Source: Owenia fusiformis
Taxonomy: Eukaryota > Annelida > Polychaeta > Sabellida > Oweniidae
Length of the DNA: 64,000 nucleotides
Assembly (NCBI GenBank): GCA_903813345.2
Contig: CAIIXF020000010.1
Coordinates: 21,585,181 to 21,649,180, forward strand
Direction: 5' to 3'
Shown here: positions 46,350 through 59,126 of the stretch, in pieces
Numbering within the stretch: position 1 is the first letter of the stretch
Layout of the letters: each line of letters begins with the position of its first letter
Program-made: the position numbers and the translations under genes
Notes under the pieces: generated by a model
Databases searched by the model: none
The model's input: only the letters and a program-made list of their open reading frames with translations
Told to the model about the DNA's origin: nothing

Positions 46350-49300
46350 ATGGCGCATCATATTCTTATTTCAATATGTATTATTTCTTTTTTCGGAACA
46401 GGTAAGTAGACGCTGTTTCATATTCTAATATTCATGAAAGTCTTACTTTATTTCTGGATATTTTGTAACGAACATTTGAAAATATATTGATCTGTCTGAT
46501 CTGAGTTATTTTCGAGCCATTTGCTATGGTGGGTGTGCCGGATGTCAAATCAAAAATTATTCTTTCCTTTTCGTAGTGACGTAAAATCAGTCTTTAAATT
46601 CATATATTAATCATAATATTTCATATATCATAATAATTATTTTATTTACTTATTTGTTATAAATATTCTAAATATATTGAAATTTCAGACTCAATTAACC
46701 TGTTGGTGCACCAGATGTTATTTAATTTGAAGCGTAGCATTTTTATGTCACCACCAAAAGGTGGTGACATATTGTGGTGTTCTCCGTTTTTTATGGCGGT
46801 GGTTGGCGGTTGGCGTCTGTAACAAATCTTGGTATCTGTAACAAATCCCTAAAACTTTCAATAACTTAACAAATACTGTTTAGACTGAGTTCAGTTTTTT
46901 CAAAATCATCTACAAGTTTTCAGAAGTTCAAATCTGACTTTAGATTTTAGATTTGACCTTCTTTGACCTTCTCAAGATAGAAAAAGGTCAAAAAGGTCAA
47001 CTTGCTTAAAATTGACCAAATCTTTTTTTCAAAATCATCTACAAGTTATCAGAAGTTTAAATCTGACTTTAGATTAAAAGTTTAATATTCATTGACCTTC
47101 CTAAGGTCAAAAAGGTCAAAATATTTTTTTTAATCAACTTGCTTCAAATTGAACAATTTTTTCAAAATCATCTACAAGTTATTAGTAGTTCAAATCTGAC
47201 TATTGATTTTGACCTTCAGTGACAAGGTCAAAAAATTGACCTTCGATGACCTTCTAAAGGTCAAAAAAGTTCTTTTTTTCAACTTGCTTCAAATTGACCG
47301 ATTCGTTTTCCAAAATCATCTTCAAGTTCTCAGAAGTTCAAATCTGACTTTAGATTTGAGATTTCACCTCCAATGACTTTCTCAGGCTCAAAAAGGTCTT
47401 TTTTAACTTGCTTCAAATTGACCATTTTTTCAAAATCATCTACAAGTTCTCAGAAGTTCAAATCTGCCTTCAGATTGAACTAATGATATCGTGGGCAACT
47501 AGGTGGTGACATTTTGTCATGTTAATGCCTTGTATAAAATGTTAATTATCATCATATCAAAAGTCTCCCATATGCACCAAGTAATATAATCGGCAGCTCT
47601 ACACTCTCACTTTGAATATTTCAGTGTTGGCATTAACATGCCCCGGTGGCTGGTTGGGAGGGGCGGGGAGATGCTTTTTCTTCAGTGAGGATAAAGAGGC
47701 GGGGTGGTACGGTGGGCGAGATACATGTAAAAAGAAGGACGAGTCTTCACATTTACTTAAAATTGACACACCAGAAGTAAAGGTATGAGATGGGATCCAC
47801 ATTTGAATTGTTTCATATTTTGTAACCGCTTCCTTGATAAGAAATTATAATGAAACCATGTGTAATGTGAAATTGTTATCCTAATATATTTTGAGTTCTG
47901 ATTAATCAACAATGGCAATGCATATGAGCCTATATCCGCATGCAAATACTTCATTTTCTCGAGGTAGTCTTGTGTGAATCATTATATTTGCGACATCTTT
48001 ACTACCAGTATGAATTTAATACACTTTGACAAAGTTACTTTTTAGAAATTCATAGAGGGCGAGGTCGCTAAAAGACCAGATAATTACTGGCTCACTGGCC
48101 TGCACAGACATTCGGATTATAAGTGCCCGATGAACTGGAGATGGGAAGACGATCAGAATTCTGACCTATCGTTTGTGTGAGTATTTTGCATAGAACGTCA
48201 TCCCCTTTTCTGAATGAAACGCGAAAATAAGTGCATTCGTATGCTAGTTATTGGATGATCCTCGTATTAACCTTTATACACTACTTAATTAATTACACTT
48301 AATCGGATTATCACTGGAGCATGGTTTAGTGTAAAAATCATATATCTGGCATCAAAGGTTTGTTATTACATTGGTTTTGAGATGCGATACTCGATTCAAC
48401 TGTGTTAAAAAACATCAACGTGTGAAAATAATGTTTCTTTAAAACGATTGTATCTATTTATTTATCATCTTCAGAAACTGGGATTCAGAGCCAACCGATT
48501 GGCGAGGTTCAGAACATTGCGGGGAAATAGAAAAGGATGGAGTGTACAATGATGCAAGATGTGAGAGCAAGAGAGGATATATATGTAAAACTACAAATAC
48601 AGGTTCGAATAACCTTTGATTTGGAGGGTTTAATGGGTACTCCCCAAAAGCTTCATTCATGGTTATAATTTGAAAACTAAACATTGGGGAGGAATATTGG
48701 TCTGATAACACGGGATAAACGTCTTTACAAGTGTTTTCTTATTATTCTACAGAATTCACATTGGATATGATACATTGACAAACATTTAAATCATGTCAAA
48801 TTCTATTTCATCGGGAAGAACTAGAGGCATCATTGGGGGAAAATTAATAACTATATATAAAAACAACAGGTCAAACAAGAAAACTAAACTAGATTCAACA
48901 TTGTGTGCGGTGATCCTAGAAATTATTTTATAGGAACGTGTCCAAAGAATTGGATTAGCAACAGCAGAGATTTGGTATCACCGTGTTATTACTTTAGCAC
49001 ACGAGCGAAAGAGGATGAACTGAATTGGGATGACGCAAGGTTGAAATGTCAGAGTCTTTCACCAGGAGCTGATCTCCTATCAGTGACAACACAAGAGGAA
49101 CATGTAATTTAGCTTTCATTTCCAAGTATCTCAGCAAGAAAAGCCATCCTTCATTTTATATTCAATAAACTGAATACATCCATACGATTGCGATATTCAC
49201 ATGCTATTGGTTTCTTACAGGATTTCATAAAAATAAGAGTGATGCACTTTTGGAAGATACGAATGACGTCGGATGGTTGGTGGACTGGACTGAATCGAGC

Positions 49301-52300
49301 TGACGTCGGGGCAACATGGTATTGGGGAGAGGGTAATCCAGTCAGCATGGGTTTCATGTAATTGTCATTTTTATCTAACTTTAAAGAATGGGTATCGATA
49401 TGACGAACTTTTTGAACACACGTTTCTCTTAAACCAGTCATCAAAAATTTCTGAAAACCTTACAAATTGTCAATTTAATGGCCATCTTTTGAATGATAAC
49501 AATACAATTTGAAATAGATATACATACTTTCATCTATATTGTTTTAAACACAAACACTTGTTTTGTTCTTGTTATCATGTTTCCAGAGTGAAATGAAACG
49601 TCTTTCCGAACCTCATTGGAACAAAACGACATAAACACAACATGTTTAGGTCTCTCAATATTGTAATTGTACAAAAGGAATTTTGGTTGATTTTAAAAAA
49701 GTATCTTGTTAATGAAATAAAAGTTTTTTCTTGATTTTTATCTATTTTGGGGGAATTTTGTTTTAATTTTTTGAATACTTTTTTAAAATCAACCAAAAAT
49801 TCCTTTGTATAACTTTAATATTGAGAGGTCTAAAAACTTGTTGTATATGCTATTTTGTTCCAACAAGGTTCGGAAAGACATTTTATTTCATTCTCAAGAA
49901 TTGATAGAAAGGAGCAAAAACAATTGCACTAAAAAAACAAAAAATGTTAACAAAAACAGTCATATAAAATATTTCTAAATAATTTTCGCATTAAATTGTT
50001 GTCAGTCAGTCAACATTACATAAAATACCATGTTTTTACAGAATGTTTTCAATGATTGATTTAAGAGAAAAACATTGTTGAATTCAGTTCTCCATATCGA
50101 TACCTATCCTTTAATACAGGTCAAAGCTCAATATTGCTGCTGCATATCTAAAATATCTTTCTTAGGGCAAGGGCAACACTTCGTGATACCTCAATATATT
50201 TGCATGATCTTCCGCGTTTGTTTTTTACTCATTTTTAGAGATATTTTATGCTATAAGCAACGGATCACATTAGTCATGTATTGACAATATATAATTATAA
50301 GGCCTAATAACAGCATCATGAAAACTATTTTAGAGATTGGAACCAGGAACCAAACAGTTATGGCAGCAAACATTTCTGCGCTAGGTTCTTCAGTGAGGGA
50401 GCATATGAGGACGAAGATTGCAACGCTAGGCAGCCTTTCATCTGTCAAGGTAAACGAGCATTGTGGCAAAGAGATGACGATCATGTCCGTAAATTTCACA
50501 GTTGGTCAGTCAATTTAATTCTTGTCCAAGGTCAACAACAGAAAAACAAAAACAACCACCAATCGATGTAATTTTACGAAACTAATTCCAATAGTGATAA
50601 GTGCAAGCATTGTATTACCGGATTTGCCGGTAATTATCAGTCTTTTTTGTTCTCAAGGGCAGTCTTTTTGGTTTAAAATTAATTCAGCCCCACTGAGTGA
50701 TCATCGAAAAAACCCACTCCTTGGCTTCTGCCCAAGACTCTGTGTCCTTTATAGTATTCAAGAATTATAAATAATGAGAGTAAACCATTGCTTATTTTAC
50801 CTCTTAGTTCAGGAATGAAACAAGCGCGAGTATTTAGTAACAAACACGATTTGGAATACGTATTAAACAGATTTTATTCTGCAATCAAGTCATTGAATAT
50901 TTAACCTTATTGTTAGCGCCTCTTCATTTAATTTAGCCCCTGCCTCTGGCAGCCAATGCCCACCAAATTGGTTATTAGCTGGGAGCTTCTGCCATCTCCT
51001 TGTGCCACAGCCCGTCAATTGGTACGCTGCTAGACAATGGTGTAAATCAAACAGTGGCGCCCCTGGTGCCACACTTGCAAAAATCACATCACAGCCTATT
51101 CTGGTACGTGGGTACTTGTATTAATATATGGTTAAGTACTGGTACATCGAATCCATCAGAAACCTGCACAGGCATAAATGATTTTTAAAAGATGGCAAAG
51201 AAAATTTGATATTAGAGCGATTTCGCAACTCACTTATAGCATGTTTATTATGCTCGTATATAGTGTGATATGCTTACGTATAGACGGCGATTTATAAAAA
51301 TACCACACTTATAGATGTATGCAGTTGTGCAATAAAATTAATGATGCCGTCATCTAACACTTCATAAGTTATACGTTATACGGGAATAATAAACATGCTA
51401 TAAGTCAGCAGTTGCGAAAGCTCTAATATGTCGATTGTTTCCGTGACTTCACTTGTGATAACATTTATAGTATACGTGTTTTACTTTGGTAGACTCAGTT
51501 GTCTCTACAACTTCAAGTTAGCAATCCTCGCCAGAGCTGGTGGACGGCGTTAAATGACGAAGACCAAGGGGACAGATGCTTTCTCTGGTTCTGGGGCGAG
51601 GACGAGCCTGCCAAGAAAGAATTGGTGTATGTTCACTGTGTAGATTCAACATAACTACTTAATGATAAAGCTCTAAACTAGTAATTTCTATATTTGTTTT
51701 TCGCACATTTTAAAACATCTTATCAGTTTAGTGTACATACATATATGTTTTTTATCATGACCGTAGCACTGGTGAATCAACCCCCCCCCCCCCTTTGGGT
51801 GGACCCATTAAAAATTGAGGCCCAGAAATTTAGAAGGACCTCAATAAGTGGGTCTTCTTTGGCATTACTGATTTGAAATATGTCCCCCCCCCCCCATTGT
51901 AAGCTTCTGGATCCACCAGCTGCGCGTAGGGAGGAAATGTTCGTGCAATGCCAATTCTCTCATGCCTCTTACACTGACATTTTAAAACTTGAAATGCCAC
52001 GATTAACAAAAAAAATAACAAAGAACATCTTTCTGTTTAGAGCAAATTTGCTTTCCGACGGACATCACCGGCAAGCAGGATTTGTCGCCGACATATCAAA
52101 CATTCTGAAAACATACGACTTGGAACAATACCTGATTCAATATCTAGAAAACGGTTATTTTCCAAATAACATCTTGAGGAAACGCATTTGCAAATATGTA
52201 GTCAGACAACGCTTCCTAGTTCAGAGTGAATCTCAACGCAATGACATCAGAATTTCCATTTCTGTTTTGAGAGCTCATAATCTTTAGAACTTAGCCAGGA

Positions 52301-54660
52301 AACGGAATTATCTACTTCCGTATATTCTCACAGCAGTCAAAATCTTAGCCATGCCTGTCAACGACTCCAACCTTCTTTGCGACAGATGTGGAAAATTCTA
52401 TAAGGATGCTATAAATCACGGACTGTAATGAGTACAATCACATGAGTAATAAACTCATTAATGACATTGCGTTACCCAACAACCATCTAGCGTTCTATCC
52501 TGAAAAACATTCATATCGTGATATCAGACTCAGGCATAAGTCTTGTACCTATATTTGCATAAACTTGCAGAAGATCTTGTAATCTGAAATTTGTATACTG
52601 TGACCTTGTTTATGTTTATTCTATTAATCTAACAATGTAATTAGTTTATATGAAATCCGATTTGAAATCGGGAATAAAAGATGAATACATACATATCCCT
52701 TCCGAGTATTATTAATTGATGTAAAATGCAGCCATATTCTTATAGACAATGGACTAAGGAGCCTCAGAACCTGAGCGGGAATCAACACTGTGGCTTGATT
52801 GCCTTCAACGGGGTATACATGGACTACGACTGCGACAGATCAAATGGATTCATATGCAAATATCAAGGTAAGAACCTAAGTTAAAGCAACAGGATGAAAA
52901 AATGGTTAAAAGAAACCACCATCAACAAATTAAAATAAAACTCATTGTGCGAGCACTCTTGAAATAGTTCGTGCCCTCCCTTTTCAAAGTTCCATCCATA
53001 TTAATTGGCTTTGATTTTTCTTGTAGGAATTTGTCCGGACCAGGACGGATGGTTTGAGCGACAGGGGTATTGCTACTATATCAGCAGCAGGGTTGCCCCT
53101 GATATATCTGACTGGGCGACTGCTGCTTCAAGGTGCCAAGTCTTTAACCCACAAGCTAAACTGCTCTGGGTGTCTGATGATGCTGAGAGGGTAGGTGAAC
53201 AGCAAATGTCATAAGCAAGCAATAAGGGAGTTGCTATAAAGCTGAATAAATAGATAGATTTTTTGTTTGGACCAGACGGCTTCAAAAGTAAAAACTTGCA
53301 ATGATCACTTTTCATGATTTTTTATGGTATCAATGGAGATTTGGTCCAACATTTTTAGAAAAGTTGAAAAGGTCACGGAAAGTGATTTCAGATAACAGTT
53401 ACGGTTATTATTATCAAACGTTATTATTGTGGAAAACTTTTCACTAAATTCCAATATGCGATTAAAGAGAAACCGGGAAAAGAAAGACTACTCTATTGAA
53501 TTGAGAATGTGCTTGCCCATGAAATATTTTGTGAATGTATTATCGAAAACAAATAAGACATCATGATTTAGAGAATTTGAAAAAGCGCGAGTGTCACCGA
53601 AGTAGAAATATAAAGCAGCAGGTAAAACTTTAGATATATGGACATAACTATTAATATGAACTAGAAATTTATTACCATGCTTAAACTATTGATACAATAT
53701 ATAATATAAAGTAGCTTTTTGTATCAACTTCTTAATTACTGTTAAACTTTGAATTCGATTGTTCAGAATAGATCAGCTTTAAAACAGAGGCGTGCGTACA
53801 AGATAGAGTGATTATTTTATTGCAGATTTGGATTCGAGATATTGTTGGAATGGCGACCGTGAACTCCCCCACTTCTAAATGGGTGTTCTGGTGGACAGGG
53901 TTGAATGATCTCAGTGGCCCAAATATGTGGATGTGGAACCAAGACGGACCAGCAGACATGACTGTAGTGTAAGACCACCATTTAACCTGTATAGTGCATA
54001 CATGTATTTAGTAAAGATCGGCTAAAGATAAGTTCTTAATTGATTTGCTTTTTAATTCCTATCCAATTTACTTCTAATAAAGAGCAAGTATATCTTGTTA
54101 ATTAATCTTAATATCGCACTCGTGTATTTTGTTCAGGGATTGGAACATGGAGCCGAATGAATTTGCTATACCATTCAGAGGTCGTTATTGCGCGTCTATT
54201 CATAAACAGGGCACGTTCCATGAAAAGGGATGCTCTTCGTCTTCAAGTTACATCTGCTCTAGTGAGTTGTCATGTTTTACTTTTTACACTAGTTATTCTT
54301 TTAATTATTCTAACCCTTTCAACATACATAATGACATATACACATATGGCATAACTATTCAACATTTAGGATATTAGAATATCTCCTGTCTACTAATTGC
54401 CTTTTTGTGTCTGATGCGTGATTAAATATAGAATATCCCTTCTTTTAGTGAATGAAAAACCACAAGCTGGTCCAATTGCTGGCATTGCAGTGGGTACCAT
54501 TATTGGAATAATTGCATTAGGAATCGCAATATATTTTGGATTCAAGAAATACTACCAGAAAAAAGATGGCACCTCGGATATACCATTCAAAAAAGATGGA
54601 GGAGAGACGAGTACTCCTGGTTTCGACAATCAAAACTTCTCCGCAGGATCATCCGCGTGA
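46350..54660 (+). CDS. Type I membrane receptor with four C-type lectin domains, copy A (652 aa)
   Basis: Exons: 46350-46401, 47625-47782, 48046-48176, 48475-48602, 48934-49103, 49221-49357, 50334-50449, 50937-51103, 51493-51626, 52746-52867, 53027-53190, 53826-53968, 54137-54261, 54449-54660. All are GT-AG and the frame closes. Exon 1 is a signal peptide. Exons 2-4, 5-7, 8-10 and 11-13 each encode one CTLD with the same phase pattern (1-0-2-1). Each CTLD has the family landmarks: a C-P-x-W type opening, central WWTGL or WLTGL, and closing C...C..(F/Y)IC. Exon 14 gives a membrane helix (about 592-614), KKYYQKK and a 38-residue tail with no clear signalling motif. Sugar-site triplets are EPT (119-121), EPN (264-266), EPQ (403-405) and EPN (546-548); none of the domains has a canonical WND. 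The layout resembles mannose-receptor-like proteins, but shorter and without ricin or fibronectin modules. A pattern-recognition or adhesion role is inferred. Confidence 0.92.
46745..47512. repeat. Minisatellite of about five units inside a TIR element, intron 1 of copy A
   Basis: ATGTCACCACC at 46745 and GGTGGTGACAT at 47502 form terminal inverted repeats. Between them a unit of roughly 110-125 bases recurs about five times: TCAAAATCATCTACAAGTT, CAGAAGTTCAAATCTGACTT, GACCTTC..AGGTCAAAAAGGTC, CAACTTGCTTCAAATTGACC. Unit B keeps only the last unit and right end (59467-59632). Confidence 0.85.
49383..50112. mobile_element. GTATCGATA-family MITE, copy 4 (730 bp), intron 6 of lectin copy A
   Basis: Ends AAAGAATGGGTATCGATATG and CATATCGATACCTATCCTTT. 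The interior is closely similar to copy 2. The corresponding intron of copy B (about 61530-61565) has no such element, so it inserted after the duplication or was lost from B. Confidence 0.85.
51770..51915. repeat. Short element with C runs at both ends, intron 9 of copy A
   Basis: Two C runs of 13-14 bases, CCTTTGGGTGGACCC near the left and GGATCCACC near the right, enclose GAGGCCC and AAGGACCTCAATAAGTGGG words. The same element is present in the matching intron of copy B. Confidence 0.65.
52013..52697 (+). pseudogene. 5'-truncated LINE insertion in intron 9 of lectin copy A
   Basis: The frame up to 52287 encodes a retrotransposon-like C-terminal segment (SDGHHRQAGFVADI, LIQYLENGYFPNN, KYVVRQRFLV), followed past a stop by LLCDRCGKFYKDAINHG, a zinc-knuckle-like end, and by AIR-like degenerate codons. 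The 3' end is GGGAATAAAAGATGAATACA followed by ATACAT repeats. Unit B diverges from unit A at the left boundary and rejoins it near CGAGTATTA, so the insertion is private to A. Stops make it non-functional. Confidence 0.75.
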
Positions 54661-54751
54661 AAATGATACATTTAGTTATTTTCTAAACTATATAACTGTT
54701 GTTACTAAACTACATGTATATAATATAATACAACGATCGATATATAGGATT

Positions 54752-54757
54752 AATAAA
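54752..54757 (+). terminator. Poly-A signal of lectin copy A
   Basis: AATAAA lies 92 bases after the TGA of exon 14, the first such hexamer on this strand past the stop. Confidence 0.6.
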
Positions 54758-55562
54758 CGTTTTAAACCGAGACCCTGGTTTTTTATATAGGTGTTCTTAC
54801 CAACAAAGCGGAACTGCGCTGGTATTTGATTTGATGACTAATTACACATGAATGTCTATTTTTGTAAATAAGTTGGAATGTCAAAACGTCCAGCACCGTT
54901 TTCTCTAAACATCTAATTATTATTTGATGAATCATATCTGGTCTAAGGCGTCCATATTGGTCTCATGTTAGAGTAAAAAAGCAGTATTCAAAGGTAGGAG
55001 AACTTTTGGATCAGCCTGTGAACATAAATGATTAGCAGATTGTTAAAAAAAATTATGAAGATTTAATATCAGTGAACATAATTCAATCGATGTTATATAT
55101 AAATTGTAGGTATATTGCTTTTTAAGTTTTTAGAAAGACAATTCGATTAGCAATAAAATGGTATATAAAAATGAGACTGTTCAGTATCACCATTTATACA
55201 AAATGTGTTTGGTACCATGTGTGCATTTTTCAGATACTATGGAGGAAATAGGTTGTGATCTCCCATATTGATAATTTCATTCTGGAAAATGTAAAACACT
55301 GATTATACCCATGAATCAATATGTCAAAATTTAAAATGTCATAAAATACCTTTCATTAACGTTATTGAAAATGTGTGGGCATTTCCCCGATTAAGAACTC
55401 GCAATTTGATTGGCTGTCTCAACACTGCGCACAATCATGTATACGTCATCGGCGTATAATTAGATCACGTGATTCCGTTTAATCGGACGCGTCCAACTTG
55501 GTTATAGCAGGGGGTAAAAAGAAAGAAGATATTCTGGATTTTGAAGCTCTGTGATCGGAGGA
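54758..55562. other. Spacer between copy A and unit B, nothing supported
   Basis: About 800 bases of AT-rich DNA with no gene. Whether the matching sequence recurs after copy B cannot be seen. Confidence 0.4.
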
Positions 55563-55923
55563 TGGCTCAAATTTGTTCCAGACTGATTGGCTTTTCCCTT
55601 CAGTTTCAACAGATTTTTTTGGCTTAGAGAAGCCATATTTATTACTTCTAAGGGGTTAAAATATAGATAAATCCCCCAAAAACATTGTATATTGTTTTCG
55701 ACTTATTCGTTCAATTCTGGCAGTTGGTTGTTCTGTTGGTTGTCCTGTCGATTTCCTCATATTGGTGATATTTTGCTTATAATTTGGTCTCAAGATATAT
55801 CTAAGGTATATATATATGATGTTTTCTGAGCAATTATATTGGGACATTACTGATTGTCCAGAATAGAAATCTGTACGACTGGATCTCTTTAAGTGGATCA
55901 ATTTTCAAATAATCCAGTATAAG

Positions 55924-57238
55924 AAAATATTATCTGCTCAACACACGAAAAGATATTTCACTTTTTGTGATTTTGTAACATGGGGTCTTTGGAATCTCCT
56001 GACCTGGAGGTCACAACTTCAAATTAAAGAAGATTAAACTTTCAAAGTCTGTTGGCTCTTTAACCACATTTCTAGATGCAATTTTACATGTAGACTTCAG
56101 ATTTGATTTTCCTATGTAACTTAAGTTTCAATATTCAATGAAGTAAATCAAATCTATTTTTTACTCGCATCTAGTATATTGTCAAATTACTTTTTAATAA
56201 TTGTACTGTAGTATAGAATTTGCCAATATCCTACATGCGAGTAGAAATTATCTTGATTTATGTCATTAAATATTCACAATTCAGTCAAACTGATGTCATA
56301 TTTAGAATCTACATCTACATCTTTTTTGAGGATAGGTATTCTGGCATATCCACCTCATGGTCATCCAGTATTTATTTTATTATGCACCTCCCTTAATTGA
56401 GAAATACTTTATTTTAAAGAATGTGTCTAGCTACTAAAACAGTAGCCAAGCCTATAACTTACTCTAAAAACCCTGGTGTTCGACAATCAAAAATTCCATT
56501 TATTCTCTCATTTGGCCTTATTCTTAAGTATTCCCTCCATATATAATAATTCGACCGATCCCTTATCTAGCGCCACCTACTTTTTGTCAGTTAGAATAAC
56601 AGGAAATTGAATAGAAATCCCCTTCTCTCATATCACGCAAAGCATTTCTCCCTCGCATTCGTCTCAAATTCAACATGGAAGAGATTCTAAGAAAATGACG
56701 TCATCGACAATTGGACTCGTCGAAATTATTTTTTCGAGGATAGGTATTCTGGTATACGGGATGGTTGGAGATTTCGTTGCTTCAATACTGGATAGAACGA
56801 GATCTTGCTGCCACGTATGGCAATAGACCCTGCAGCTCTTAACCAATCAGATTTGAGTATTTTAATGAGGTGCGTAATAAAAGAAAATATTATCTGCTCA
56901 ACACACGAAAAGATATTTCACTTTTTGTGATTTTGTAACATGGGGTCTTTGGAATCTCCTGACCTGGAGGTCACAACTTCAAATTAAAGAAGATTAAACT
57001 TTCAAAGTCTGTTGGCTCTTTAACCACATTTCTAGATGCAATTTTACTGTAGACTTCAGATTTGATTTTCCTATGTAACTAAAGTTTGAATATTCAATGA
57101 AATAAATCAAATCTATTTTTACTCGCATCTAGTATATTGTCAAATAACTTTTTAATAATTGTACTATAGTATAGAATTTGCCAATATCCTACATGCGAGT
57201 AGAAATTATCTTGATTTATGTCATTAAATATTCACATG
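55924..57238. repeat. Local direct repeat of about 350 bp with an inserted TIR block, unit B only
   Basis: The sequence at 55924-56275 (AAAATATTATCTGCTCAACA onward) is repeated almost exactly at 56883-57238. Unit A has one copy (43245-43560). Between the two lies a block with inverted ends TTTTATTATGCACCTC (about 56372) and GAGGTGCGTAATAAAA (about 56867), and a repeated GAGGATAGGTATTCTGG word. The right copy is followed at 57240-57410 by an inverted version of its own left part, making a large palindrome. Confidence 0.75.
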
Positions 57239-57575
57239 TAAAATTACATCTAAAATGTGGTTTTGAAAAAAGTTTATCAACTTTGAAAATTTAATTTTCT
57301 TTGAAAATGTGACTTCTAGGTCGGGGAGAATCCCCATAGACCCCATGTTGTAAAATCACAAAAAGTGAAATATCTTTTCTTATGTTGGGCAGATATTTTC
57401 TTTTACTGGACATATTTCAATATGTATAACGATTACATACATAAGGGTAATATGAAAAGTGAACCACTAAAACTGATGAATACTCAGGTTTAAGGGAATC
57501 TTGTAAAACTCTGCCATGTTATTTCCCCCGAATCAGCCACCAGGTGGCGAAACTGGTAACCACCTACTCGCATCT

Positions 57576-59126
57576 GAGTAATTGAAATGTGCCTCACTCA
57601 AACATAACTGTTTCTAAAAAATTTGCACGATAGGCAGATAATCGCTGCACCCTATATGAATGGTGACTAGATACGTCTCAACAATTTAGTAGTCTTGTTC
57701 ATTGAATTTTCACAATATGTTCCCATTTTAGTTGTCGTTAGCTTCATGAAGAATTGAGTTGATAATAATGAGAGATTATTCGAGCCCCGCCTTTTCGCCC
57801 ATCCTCTTTATATAAGTAGTAAGGTATTAAATGCCTAAAGATTTAATCCTGAAAATAGCTGATTTGATGATGTGTTAGTCTGACTATGTTTCATCAAAAG
57901 CTTTTAAGGACAACATCATACAACTCATCAAAGGCTATAGATATGAAAACAATTAACTAATGTAATTATTGTAGATATTAGCGTAGTTCGTATAGCCTCT
58001 TCATGTACCAGGTGACACAATATAAATCCAATGTTATCTATGAAGAAATACTAATCATATTTTTTGACTGAAAATTTAAAATATATATGGTTAAATTGCA
58101 CTTTTTTCAAAACATGTACTCCCATGTTTCAGCTTCCACCGTAAGGTGGCATTTTTACCGTGGGGACCCCGTGGGGATTTTTTCTAATATTTCATGATCA
58201 TTGATATGTCTCGACAAAATTATAATGCGGCAAAGTAATATCTGAGTTTATATCTCATAATCTGATCGAGAGTTGAACAGGCCAACAATAGTAGATAAAA
58301 GCGGACTAATTTCTCCAGATTTTGATGTTTCATTTGCCAGCCGCTGTGTCTATTTCGCGATCCGAGACACTGCCATGGGAGTTTGCCAAGCTATGTGTAA
58401 ATCTGTAAACAATTCTTTAATCAGTCCATGTTTGTAAGTCAATATTTTCCTCAAAGACAGTAGCCAGTTTATACATGTATATAAAAAGCGTGTACGCGTA
58501 ATGGAGTTTTATAATGTATAGATTTATAATTTGCAAAAGTAAGCATCATAAATATTGTATAAATCCGGCTTTAAACTATATTGTTCTACAAAGTTTATGA
58601 GAACATAACCAACTTTGATGATTCCTTGAAATATCGTTTTGCCATGCACGAGACATGGTTTTATCATAAGGCACAACAGACTACCTCATAGAATGTGTTG
58701 CGGCAGTGTGTCCCCATACACCTTATAACAACATATCCCGGACTTATGATATGGCCTTATTTTGCCACTGCCTCGTATAGCCGGTTATAACATTAACTCT
58801 ACTATATGATGATAACATAGATATGATGATAAGTCGAGTATCCTTAAAGACAACATAATTACAATATATATGTTACCTCTTTAAAGGAGATATATTTATT
58901 ACTCAATTATAAGATATAGTCACCGAGTTTAACTTAACTCGAAAACAAATGATAACAAACGTTGCAAGAGTTGTTCAAAGTATTCTTGAAACGTCGTTTG
59001 ACCTTTATAAATGTCAAAAAGTTCAGTTTATCTCAAAGAATGCAAAAATGTGATTATATTCCCAACGTACAGGTTAGTACAAAGCTTTGATTGAGACGCA
59101 TATTTTATAGTTTGTAGTTATTCAAG
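57576..59126. other. Upstream region of lectin copy B, duplicate of 43.56-46.35 kb
   Basis: It matches the region before copy A with scattered substitutions and deletions; about 800 bases of A between 44.4 and 45.2 kb are absent. The last 330 bases before the start codon are the best conserved and should contain the promoter, but no specific element was recognised. Confidence 0.5.

Larger units (their letters stand above)
42356..55562. repeat. Segmental duplication unit A (about 13.2 kb)
   Basis: From CAAATTTGTTCCAGACTGAT near 42358 the sequence matches unit B starting near 55565 in the same order and orientation, exons and introns alike. The identity breaks where each unit has private insertions: a hairpin at 42.8 kb, a block at 45.56-46.01 kb, a minisatellite at 46.7 kb, a MITE at 49.4 kb and a LINE at 52.0 kb in A, and a block at 56.3-57.2 kb in B. 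Confidence 0.85.
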
